This document shows positions 8,570 through 18,070 of a stretch of DNA of 64,000 nt, one piece after another (positions within the stretch are counted from its first letter, which is position 1; each line of letters starts with the position of its first letter). The notes under the pieces are model-generated. The model did not search any database, had not been told where the DNA came from, and saw only the letters and a list, made by a program, of their open reading frames with translations. The stretch is from Bostrychus sinensis. Taxonomy: Eukaryota; Chordata; Actinopteri; Gobiiformes; Eleotridae. Where the stretch lies: the NCBI GenBank assembly GCA_020698575.1, contig CM036251.1, positions 4,628,288 through 4,692,287 of the forward strand, read 5' to 3'. A program made the translations under genes and the position numbers.

Positions 8570-10301
8570 CAGGGGTCACCAACTAAAATTCACCGAGGTC
8601 CAATTGGTGAAAATTTTCTCGCGCGAAGGTCCGGAGCATCACAATGTTGATTTGTACCTCAAAAATAATTAAATAAAATCATTTTAGTTACATCAGTGTC
8701 TACATTATGGCAATAGCATTTTGCTAACATAGGCATCAGTTTAAAACTAGGGGATATCAAATAATAAAATAAAAAAGTTTTTTTTTTCTTATGTTAATCA
8801 AATACAGTTAAAAAAAAAATCAAACAAAATGCTTTTATAATGGTCCTTGGCTCAGAACACAGGAGACACAGGAGTTTAGAGCTGACCTCTGTTCCTTTCT
8901 ACTTCTGTCTCTCTCATTTCTCCGCTGTCTGTCTCACAGTCACCGCTCCATATGTTTCCAAATCCTCAGATCTGATTGGTTGATAGCGTCACACGCAAGA
9001 TTTTCTGTCTGCTTTTATGCAGGAGACGATTCACCCATTAAAACTAAAGTGGAACGTACTGCGCCTCAAAACACAGGTTTCCTCTTAATTCTCTGGTGAA
9101 TATGAGGCAGCTCTGTCCTCTGTGGAACAGAGGGACAGACACCGAGAGGAGAGGGGTGAGCTGTGGGACAGAGAGACACCGAGAGGAGAGGGGTGAGCCT
9201 CGACAGAGAGACACCGAGAGGAGAGGGGTGAGCTGTGGGACAGAGAGACACCGAGAGGAGAGGGGTGAGCTGTGGGACAGAGAGACACCGAGAGGAGAGG
9301 GGTGAGCCTCGACAGAGAGACACCGAGAGGAGAGGGGTGAGCTGTGGGACAGAGAGACACCGAGAGGAGAGGGGTGAGCTGTGGGACAGAGAGACACCGA
9401 GAGGGGAGGGGTGAGCCTCGACAGAGAGACACCGAGAGGAGAGGGGTGAGCCTCGACAGAGAGACACCGAGAGGAGAGGGGTGAGCTGTGGGACAGAGAG
9501 ACACCGAGAGGAGAGGGGTGAGCCTCGACAGAGAGACACCGAGAGGAGAGGGGTGAGCCTCGACAGAGAGACACCGAGAGGAGAGGGGTGAGCTGTGGGA
9601 CAGAGAGACACCGAGAGGGGAGGGGTGAGCCTCGACAGAGAGACACCGAGAGGGGAGGGGTGAGCCTCGACAGAGAGACACCGAGAGGAGAGGGGTGAGC
9701 TGTGGGACAGAGAGACACCGAGAGGGGAGGGGTGAGCCTCGACAGAGAGACACCGAGAGGAGAGGGGTGAGCCTCGACAGAGAGACACCGAGAGGAGAGG
9801 GGTGAGCCTCGACAGAGAGACACCGAGAGGAGAGGGGTGAGCCTCGACAGAGAGACACCGAGAGGGGAGGGGTGAGCTGTGGGACAGAGAGACACCGAGA
9901 GGAGAGGGGTGAGCTGTGGGACAGAGAGACACCGAGAGGGCAGAGCCGCTCACAGACTGTGTCGCGTCCTCTCTCGCCGCTCCGTAAAAACGAAACTTAA
10001 GTCTGTTGTAAACGGAACAGTCCTGTCCCTCCGCACTCAGTCTGGACCTACTCCTCTCATTTTGTTGGACAGTAACAGAAAACACAGCTGATTTAACCCC
10101 GCACTGTTCATGTTAAAGTTTTAAAGCACCAGGATACAATGCTGTTGACGCGCCGCAGCGGCGCGAGAGAGGCGCCTGCGCTCCCGGGGAGTGAACAGGC
10201 TGAACGGGTTCGGGTCCGCGGAGTGGGACAGAGGTTCGGGTCCGGATGGGAGGGCATCTGGGTCCGGGTTCGGACCGCGGTCCGCCTGTTAACGACCTCT
10301 G
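8570..10301. mobile_element. hAT element (ends CAGGGGTCACCAAC ... ACGACCTCTG) inside satellite array 1
   Basis: The left end CAGGGGTCACCAACTAAAA and right end TTAACGACCTCTG are typical of Charlie-like hATs. An 8-bp direct repeat GTTTAGAC lies at 8562-8569 and 10302-10309; since the target is itself a satellite with this motif, the duplication alone is weaker proof than usual. The 1,732-bp interior has a large minisatellite (9130-9946), then a GC-rich end at 10140-10290. No transposase frame was seen. Confidence 0.75.
9130..9946. repeat. Minisatellite with two unit types of 35 and 37 bp, about 22 units
   Basis: Every unit has the core GACAGAGAGACACCGAGAGG followed by a GAGGGGTGAG stretch. The units differ at the junction: type A has GCTGTGGGA (37 bp) and type B has GCCTCGA (35 bp). 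The order along + is A B A A B A A B B A B B A B B A B B B B A A. A few units have GGGG in place of GGAG. The minus strand has no stop in any frame, which explains three overlapping frames of 257-339 codons (SPLSSRCLSV-like). They are not genes. Confidence 0.9.
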
Positions 10302-11109
10302 GTTTAGACCCTGTTTAGTCCTGGTTAAGGCCAAGTTTGGTCCTGGTTTAGGCCCTGATTAGTCCTGGTTTAGACCAAGTTTAGTCCTGGTTTAGACCGA
10401 GTTTAGTCCTGGTTTGGGCCAAGTTTAGTCCTGGTTTGGGCCAAGTTTAGTCCTGGTTTAGTCCAAGTTTAGTCCTGGTTTGGTCCAAGTTTAGTCCTGG
10501 TTTAGACCCTGTTTAATCCTGGTTTGGGCCAAGTTTAGTCCTGGTTTGGGCCAAGTTTAGTCCTGGTTTAGGCCAAGTTTAGTCCTGGTTTGGTCCAAGT
10601 TTAGTCCTGGTTTAGACCGAGTTTAGGATTGGTTTAGACCGAGTTTAGGATTGGTTTAGACCCTGTTTAGTCCTGGTTAAGGCCAAGTTTGGTCCTGGTT
10701 TAAGCCCTGTTTAGTCTTGGTTTAGACCATGTTTAGTCCTGGTTTAGACCGAGTTTATTCCTGATTTGGGCCAAGTTTAGTCCTGGTTTAGTCCAAGTTT
10801 AGTCCTGGTTTGGGCCAAGTTTAGTCTTGGTTTAGGCCAAGTTTAGTCCTGGTTTAGACCGAGTTTAGTCCTGGTTTGGGCCAAGTTTAGTCCTGGTTTA
10901 GTCCAAGTTTAGTCCTGGTTTGGTCCAAGTTTAGTCCTGGTTTAGACCCTGTTTAATCCTGGTTTAGGCCAAGTTTAGTACTGGTTTAGACAGAGTTCAG
11001 TCCTAGTTTAGACCTAGTTTAGTCCTGGCTCAGGCCAAGTTTAGTACTGGTTTGGTCCAAGGTTAGTCCTGCTTTAGGTCAGGTTTAGTCCTGGTTTAGA
11101 CTTAGAAGT

Positions 11110-11159
11110 GGTAGTTGTGGTAGCAGCAGTAGCGGCAGCAGCAGTAGTAGTAGTAGTAC

Positions 11160-11210
<51 letters not shown>

Positions 11211-11250
11211 CAGTAGTAGTAGTATTATCAGTAGTAGTAGTAGTAGTAAT
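11110..11250. repeat. (GTA)n / (AGC)n microsatellite
   Basis: About 45 units of GTA with AGC interruptions directly after satellite array 1. The poly-Thr and poly-Leu frames on minus are artefacts. Confidence 0.92.
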
Positions 11251-11890
11251 AGTTGTATCCTCTGGAGCACACATTTAAATAGATTTATTTATTTTTCACA
11301 CATTTATCTGGATCTGTTTACAGCTGAACATTTTCTCTGTAGGGAAGTCTTCAGATGGATCTAACAGAAGCTCTTTTACAAACTGAACACACATTTCTTC
11401 ATTTTTCTATGACAGAAAGCCACATCTAAAGCCTGAATAACTCCCAGATCAAGTCAGATACTCCTTCACTGAACTCATCTCACATTTTCCATTAAATCAC
11501 ATCTCCTTTCCCGTTCCTATAATCACCAAAGTCCGTTATTCTGCAGCTCTTTTATGGCTCTGCTCTCGTCCTCATCTTTTTCAAGTCCAAATATCTCCAG
11601 GGCGGACATTTTGGATCTCTTTGTTTCTCTAAGGGACGAGTGAAAAATGGATTTGAGTGAACTGAGAGGATCTTCTGTCAGCGCTGTAGGCTTGAATGGT
11701 TTAATAAGAAGAGTCTTTTGTTGCTGGTGAAAAGTGGATGTGAGGAAATAAAGCCAGACTTTGTGCTTTTTTGTGAAGAGATGGAATTAATGTTTTATAG
11801 AAATCTGGTCCAAAGGGAGGAAAGGTCAGGGACCGCGGTTTAGTCCAGATTTGGTCCAAGACTGTCCTTGTACTGAGAGCTGCGTAGATT
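11251..11890. other. Spacer, no recognised feature
   Basis: Non-repetitive sequence between the microsatellite and the next satellite array. No credible frame was seen. Confidence 0.35.
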
Positions 11891-11968
11891 CATCAATATT
11901 TAATATCTGTATAGTAATAAACTAATGTATGGCTATAATGCTATGGTCTTCCATCTAAAAAAAATCAT
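11891..11968 (+). mobile_element. Degenerate F1 hAT remnant at the left edge of satellite array 2
   Basis: The segment holds TAATGCTATGGTCTTCCATC, which matches the F1 landmark (TAACGCTGTGGTCTTCCATC) with two changes, preceded by an F1-like TATCTGTAT stretch. It ends AAATCAT, and the satellite starts with CCTGGTTTAGTCC at the next base. Confidence 0.6.
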
Positions 11969-14585
11969 CCTGGTTTAGTCCTGGTTTTACCACGGTTAAG
12001 ACCTTCTTTAGTCCTGATTAAAGACCTGGTTTAGACCTAGTTTAGTCCTGGTTTAGACCTAATTTAGTCCTAGTTTAGACCTAATGTAGTCCTAGTTTAG
12101 ACCTAATTTAGTCCTAGTTTAGACCTAATTTAGTCCTAGTTTAGACCTACTGTAGTCCTGGTTTAGACCTAGTGTAGTCCTGGTTTAGACCTAGTGTAGT
12201 CCTGGTTTAGACCTACTGTAGTCCTGGTTTAGACCTACTGTAGTCCTGGTTTAGACCTACTGTAGTCCTAGTTTAGACCTAGTGTAGTCCTGGTTTAGAC
12301 CTAGTGTAGTCCTGGTTTAGACCTACTGTAGTCCTGGTTTAGACCTACTGTAGTCCTGGTTTAGACCTAGTGTAGTCCTAGTTTAGACCTAGTGTAGTCC
12401 TGGTTTAGACCTAGTGTAGTCCTGGTTTAGACCTACTGTAGTCCTGGTTTAGACCTAGTTTAGTCCTGGTTTAGACCTAATTTAGTCCTAGTTTAGACCT
12501 AATGTAGTCCTAGTTTAGACCTACTGTAGTCCTGGTTTAGACCTAGTGTAGTCCTGGTTTAGACCTAGTGTAGCCCTGGTTTAGACCTAATTTAGTCCTA
12601 GTTTAGACCTAATGTAGTCCTAGTTTAGACCTAATTTAGTCCTAGTTTAGACCTAATTTAGTCCTAGTTTAGACCTACTGTAGTCCTGGTTTAGACCTAG
12701 TGTAGTCCTGGTTTAGACCTAGTGTAGTCCTGGTTTAGACCTACTGTAGTCCTGGTTTAGACCTACTGTAGTCCTGGTTTAGACCTAGTGTAGTCCTAGT
12801 TTAGACCTAGTGTAGTCCTGGTTTAGACCTAGTGTAGTCCTGGTTTAGACCTACTGTAGTCCTGGTTTAGACCTAGTGTAGTCCTGGTTTAGACCTACTG
12901 TAGTCCTGGTTTAGACCTAGTGTAGTCCTAGTTTAGACCTAGTGTAGTCCTGGTTTAGACCTACTGTAGTCCTGGTTTAGACCTAGTGTAGTCCTGGTTT
13001 AGACCTACTGTAGTCCTGGTTTAGACCTACTGTAGTCCTGGTTTAGACCTACTGTAGTCCTGGTTTAGACCTAGTGTAGTCCTGGTTTAGACCTAGTGTA
13101 GTCCTGGTTTAGACCTACTGTAGTCCTGGTTTAGACCTAGTTTAGTCCTGGTTTAGACCTAATTTAGTCCTAGTTTAGACCTAATGTAGTCCTAGTTTAG
13201 ACCTAATTTAGTCCTAGTTTAGACCTAATTTAGTCCTAGTTTAGACCTACTGTAGTCCTGGTTTAGACCTAGTGTAGTCCTGGTTTAGACCTAGTGTAGT
13301 CCTGGTTTAGACCTAGTGTAGTCCTGGTTTAGACCTACTGTAGTCCTGGTTTAGACCTAATGTAGTCCTAGTTTAGACCTAATTTAGTCCTAGTTTAGAC
13401 CTAATTTAGTCCTAGTTTAGACCTACTGTAGTCCTGGTTTAGACCTAGTGTAGTCCTGGTTTAGACCTAGTGTAGTCCTGGTTTAGACCTAGTGTAGTCC
13501 TGGTTTAGACCTACTGTAGTCCTGGTTTAGACCTAGTGTAGTCCTGGTTTAGACCTAGTGTAGTCCTGGTTTAGACCTAGTGTAGTCCTGGTTTAGACCT
13601 ACTGTAGTCCTGGTTTAGACCTAGTGTAGTCCTAGTTTAGACCTAGTGTAGTCCTGGTTTAGACCTAGTGTAGTCCTGGTTTAGACCTACTGTAGTCCTG
13701 GTTTAGACCTAGTGTAGTCCTAGTTTAGACCTAGTGTAGTCCTGGTTTAGACCTAGTGTAGTCCTGGTTTAGACCTACTATAGTCCTGGTTTAGACCTAC
13801 TGTAGTCCTGGTTTAGACCTACTGTAGTCCTGGTTTAGACCTAGTGTAGTCCTAGTTTAGACCTAGTGTAGTCCTGGTTTAGACCTAGTGTAGTCCTGGT
13901 TTAGACCTACTGTAGTCCTGGTTTAGACCTAGTGTAGTCCTGGTTTAGACCTACTGTAGTCCTGGTTTAGACCTAGTGTAGTCCTGGTTTAGACCTACTG
14001 TAGTCCTGGTTTAGACCTAGTGTAGTCCTGGTTTAGACCTAGTGTAGTCCTGGTTTAGACCTACTATAGTCCTGGTTTAGACCTACTGTAGTCCTTGCTT
14101 GGACCTAGTGTAGTCCTTGCTTAGACCTACTGTAGTCCTGGTTTAGACCTACTGTAGTCCTTGCTTGGACCTAGTGTAGTCCTTGCTTAGACCTACTGTA
14201 GTCCTGGTTTAGACCTAGTGTAGTCCTAGTTTAAACCTAGTGTAGTCCTGGTTTAGACCTAGTGTAGTCCTGGTTTAGACCTACTGTAGTCCTTGCTTAG
14301 ACCTACTGTAGTCCTGGTTTAGACCTAGTGTAGTCCTAGTTTAAACCTAGTGTAGTCCTGGTTTAGACCTAGTGTAGTCCTGGTTTAGACCTACTGTAGT
14401 CCTGGTTTAGACCTACTGTAGTCCTGGTTTAGACCTAGTGTAGTCCTGGTTTAGACCTAGTGTAGTCCTGGTTTAGACTTACTGTAGTCCTGGTTTAGAC
14501 CTACTGTCATCCTGGTTTAGACCTGTTTTTTGTCCTGCTTTAATCGTGGTTTAGACCTGCTTTAATGTAGTGAAAAGTGGGATTT
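11969..14585 (+). repeat. Satellite array 2 (22-bp unit), about 115 units with higher-order structure
   Basis: The consensus 22-mer is TAGTCCTGGTTTAGACCTAN plus two more bases; the variable end reads CTG, GTG, ATT, ATG or GTT. From about 12050 to 14520 the 22-bp register is nearly unbroken. A block of ATT/ATG variants with CCTAG in place of CCTGG recurs near 12058, 12476, 12585 and 13152, showing that multi-unit segments were duplicated. The right edge decays into TTGCTTGGACC variants and then into unique sequence. Confidence 0.93.
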
Positions 14586-15360
14586 TAGGACTTTGTTTGG
14601 TCCTGGTCCTGTTCAGTTTTCATTGCATTTTAATCAAAAATCTTAAATCTGAATCTTTGAATCTTAAATTAAGTCCTTAAATAGTCCTTAAAAGATAAAA
14701 AACCTCACAAAGCCAACTATTCCACAGGTTTTAAGAACATCCAGTGTCTTTCCCATCTGTATATAAAGTGTTCTAATGCTTTACACAGACAACAGACTCA
14801 CGCACAGAGTCCAGGACTTTATTAAGACCCCATTAAGTCATGTGCTATTACAGAGTGTGGAGTAATGTGGGGCGAGCGGACACACAAACAACAACAACAA
14901 TAACACAACAACACAACAACAACAGCAGAAGAAGAGTGCTCAGAGAAACAGCCTCCGGTCGTTTATATCTGTCTGCACCTGAGAATCTGAGGATCTGATG
15001 AGTCAGCAGCGAGAGGCTCAGCACAAGGACGAGACAACAACGGGAAATACACAACAGACCCTTCCACAACCAGACAAAAATATGAAATACACAACAGACC
15101 CGTCCACGAGTGACGTTTTCAGATAAGTTACAGTTCGGAGACAAGAGTAGCGTTCCTGTTTCCCATTCGCTTCACAAGACAGCAAACTAAACACAGATAA
15201 ACGAGACAGCGGACAGCAGTCATGGTCCAGCACATTTCTGTAAATACTGTCCAACATAATGTAAAAAATAAACAGCCTTTACATTTTATGCTGATTCTAG
15301 AAGATGGAAATCGCTACAATAAATAAAACAGCTACACATTGGTACAGGTTTTGTCTTAGT
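14586..15360. other. Spacer, no gene recognised
   Basis: Holds a short imperfect tandem repeat (GAAATACACAACAGACCC twice, at about 15043 and 15086) and an (AAC)n-rich stretch near 14886. The minus-strand frames of 79-98 codons are low-complexity. Confidence 0.4.
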
Positions 15361-15520
15361 ACGCAAAGTCTTGATCCAGTTTTGGTTTAGTCCAGAGCGA
15401 AGTCCTGGTTTACACCTGGCTTTGGTCATGGTTTAGTCCCAATGTTTAAACCACGTCTTGTCCCTTTTTGTCTATGTTTTAATCCTAATTTATCCTGATT
15501 TAGAGATTGATTAAATCTTA
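15361..15520 (+). repeat. Degenerate copy of the CCTGGTTTAG satellite
   Basis: Loose 11-bp-spaced motifs (TTTTGGTTTAGTCC, GTCCTGGTTTACACC, GGTCATGGTTTAGTCC) in the same orientation as the large arrays. Confidence 0.6.
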
Positions 15521-15525
15521 GTTAA

Positions 15526-16054
15526 AGGCGCTATATTATGCTTTTACTTATTTTTTTCACACCAATCTTGGTTATCTCCCCTTAAAATCATTATCTGACA
15601 AAAAAAGCCTTTTAATAATTACCTTACTACTGCCAAAAAAAGAGACCAGCAGAGGGCAGCAGAGGGCAGCTCTTTCATTATCGCTTTAACAGAACCATAG
15701 AAAAAGAACTTTGTACTTCCTTAAACTTTTTGTATGATGCCAGTTTACTCCAAAATGAAAAATGTCTGTGAGGAAACAGAGCTGTACATTATTTTTTGGA
15801 TAAATGAATGAGAGCAGACTGGATGTAGATGGTTCTGAGGCCTCAGAAACGCAGTGTCAGAGAATACTGGATTACTCAAACAGGCGTGAATGAAACAAAA
15901 CAAATCTCCAGGTCTGTTTTTGATGAGAGAACAACATTATAACATAGCCCTAACCCTTGGTTCAGTCTTGTGTTATTACTGCTGTTTATGTAAAACTTGT
16001 GTCAGTGAATCTACAGACCTAACTAAATATATAACTGTAAATTCACCTGCACCT
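15526..16054. mobile_element. TTAA-flanked element G (ends AGGCGC ... GCACCT)
   Basis: Starts AGGCGCTATATTATGC and ends TTCACCTGCACCT, with TTAA directly outside both (15522-15525 and 16055-16058). The ends look like a common teleost piggyBac-like short element. The interior segment near 15870-15955 (ATTACTCAAACAGG to AACATTATAACATAG) recurs at 33250-33345 and, reversed, at about 44862-44940. The 93-codon frame at its right side is not supported. Confidence 0.7.
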
Positions 16055-16080
16055 TTAAAGTGGATTTTTGCTGCGTTAGC

Positions 16081-16530
16081 TCGGGCTGCACAATATATCG
16101 CAAAATTATCGTTATCGCAATATCAGCAAATGCAATATCAGTATCGCAAGAATATAAATATATCGCAATAACGCTGTGGTCTTCCATCTGACAGAGATTT
16201 ACACTGAAGAATCATTTTCCACCAGAGCCTTAAAAGAACATGTGTTGTGACTAAATAAAAATGTTTAAAAAGTCCAGTTTTAGTGGTAATTTAATTAATT
16301 TAGTCACAGCTTAGCCTTGTTTTATTCCTGGTTTAGTCTGTGTTAAGTTTTGATTTTGTCGCTGTTTTGACTTGTAAATACAGGAACTTACATTTTTGTG
16401 AAATGTAGTGAATTTAACTTACTATGTTCGATAAGTAGGCTCTATTTTCAAATATTGCAATAATATCGTTATCGCAATTTTCAACATAGTTATCGAATAT
16501 CGCATGTTTTCTCCAAATCGTGCAGCCCTA
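16081..16530 (+). mobile_element. F1 hAT element, copy 3
   Basis: Starts TCGGGCTGCACAATATATCG (second base changed) and ends AATCGTGCAGCCCTA. Flanks GCGTTAGC and GCGTTGTG share the first five bases, so the 8-bp duplication is decayed. Full length, about 450 bp. It lies 22 bp to the right of the TTAA that ends element G. Confidence 0.85.
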
Positions 16531-17039
16531 GCGTTGTGCCAGTCCCAAAACCAAAAGGAAAGAAGAAGTCCTGGTTTGGATCTAGTCCAGGAATTAAGCC
16601 CTGGTTTATTTCATATCTCATCAAAGTAAAAACAAACTATTACCCACTACAGCTGTTATTAAGTAGTCATAATAATAATAATATAAACATTCGCCTTTCT
16701 GTGTATAATCCTGGTTGAATCCAATCAGAGGACGCTGACCTCTGACCTCTGGGAGACTCGGAGCGGCAGGAAGTCGGATCCAGGATTAAGATGATTACAA
16801 TGACAGATGGACACTTCAATGGAATCAATAGAGAGGCGACCAGATCTGTCTGCGAACGGTAATAACACATTAATTATTCATGAAGATAATGTGAAGAATT
16901 TATGCAGAGGTTTGGTCTCGGACGAGGTTTAGAGCCAGGTTTAGAGCCATAAGGTTTAATAAAACGTTATGACAAAAGCATCTGGAGATTGGATTATTGT
17001 ATTAAGACCTTGAACCTTCACAGGCGGTCTCTTTTATGA
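16531..17039. other. Spacer, no recognised feature
   Basis: Mixed sequence with a short ATAATAATAAT run near 16669. The overlapping frames have no protein-like character. Confidence 0.35.
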
Positions 17040-17110
17040 CAGTGGTTCTCAAACTGTGGTCAGGTACAGCTGGTGGTACGTGGGCTTCTTCTGGTGGTAC
17101 TCAGGGGTTT
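17040..17110 (+). mobile_element. Left end of a CAGTGGTTCTCAA hAT element, truncated
   Basis: CAGTGGTTCTCAAACTGTGG is a typical Charlie-like hAT terminus. It is followed by GGTGGTACGTGGGC, shared with 41498-41560. No right end was found; satellite sequence begins soon after. Confidence 0.6.
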
Positions 17111-17116
17111 ACTGAA

Positions 17117-18070
17117 GTTTAAGTCCGGATTTAGGTTAATTTAGAGACAGTTTTGTTCCAGTGTGAGGTCTGCTGTGGTTGGGAGTTAAAATTGAAGTTT
17201 ATGCCACTGCTTAGGCTGGCTTTTATCCTGGTTTTGTCCTAGTTTAATCCTGGTTTATTCTTGATTTAGCCCTAATTTAGACCTGGTTTAGCCTTGGTTT
17301 AGACCTGTTTTAATCCTGGTTCAGCCCTAGTTTAGACCTGTTTTAGTCCTGGCTTAGTCCTGGTTTAGTCCTGTTTTTTGTACTGATCTAGTCCTAGTTG
17401 TGTCCTGATTTAATCCTGGTTTATTCTTGATTTAGCCCTGGTTTAGTCCTGGTTTATTCCTGGTTTAGCCCTGGTTTAGACCTGTTTTAATCTTAGCTTA
17501 GACATAGTTTAGTCCTGGTTTAGACCTGTTTTATTCATAGTTTAGTCATAGTTTATTCCTTGTTAAGCCCTGGTTCAGACCTGGTTTAGACCTGTTTTAA
17601 TCCTGGTTTAGACCTGATTTAGCCCTAGTTTAGACCTGTTTTAATCCTGGCTTTGTCCTGGTTTACCCCTGTTTTTTTGTCGTGATCTAGTCCTGGTTTC
17701 GTCCTAGTTTAATCCTGGTTTATTCTTGATTTAGCCCTGGTTTAGTCCTGGTTTAGACCTGGTTTATTCCTGGTTCAGACCTGGTTTATTCCTGGTTCAG
17801 ACCTGGTTTAGACCTGGTTTATTCCTGGTTCAGACCTGGTTTAGCCCTGGTTTAGACCTGTTTTAATCTTAGCTTAGACATAGTTTAGTCCTTGCTAAGC
17901 CCTGGTTCAGACCTAGTTTAGACCTGTTTTAATCCTGGCTTTGTCCTGGTTTAGCCCTGTTTTTTGTCCTGATCTAGTCCTGATTGTGTCCTGATTTATC
18001 CTTAATTTAGTCCTGGTTTTGTCCTAGTTCAGTCCTGTTTTTAGCCCTGTTTAGTCCTCATTTAGCCCTG
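17117..18070 (+). repeat. Satellite array 4, degenerate 11-bp units
   Basis: Motifs TTTAGTCCTGG, TTTAGACCTGG, TTTAGCCCTGG and TTTATTCTTGA follow each other at 11-bp spacing with frequent slips. Same core and orientation as arrays 1 and 2, but more diverged and without a stable 22-bp register. Confidence 0.85.

Larger units (their letters stand above)
8457..11103 (+). repeat. Satellite array 1 (11/22-bp unit, core CCTGGTTTAG), split by a hAT
   Basis: Direct repeats of about 22 bp made of two related 11-bp halves, for example AGTCCTGGTTT plus AGGCCAAGTTT. Array sequence is at 8457-8569 and resumes at 10302-11103. Variants of the second half include GACCGAG, GGGCCAAG, GACCCTG and GTCCAAG. The hAT at 8570-10301 interrupts it. 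No coding. Confidence 0.9.

Noticed and set aside
9044..10085. Three overlapping minus-strand frames of 257, 283 and 339 codons
   Set aside because: They are the 35/37-bp minisatellite read in three frames (SPLSSRCLSV-like repeats). The unit has no stop in any minus frame, so length is no evidence of coding.
11074..11274. Poly-Thr and poly-Leu frames
   Set aside because: Direct translation of the (GTA)n microsatellite.
11969..14585. CRISPR array
   Set aside because: The units are contiguous 22-mers without unique spacers, in a vertebrate-like context. It is a satellite.
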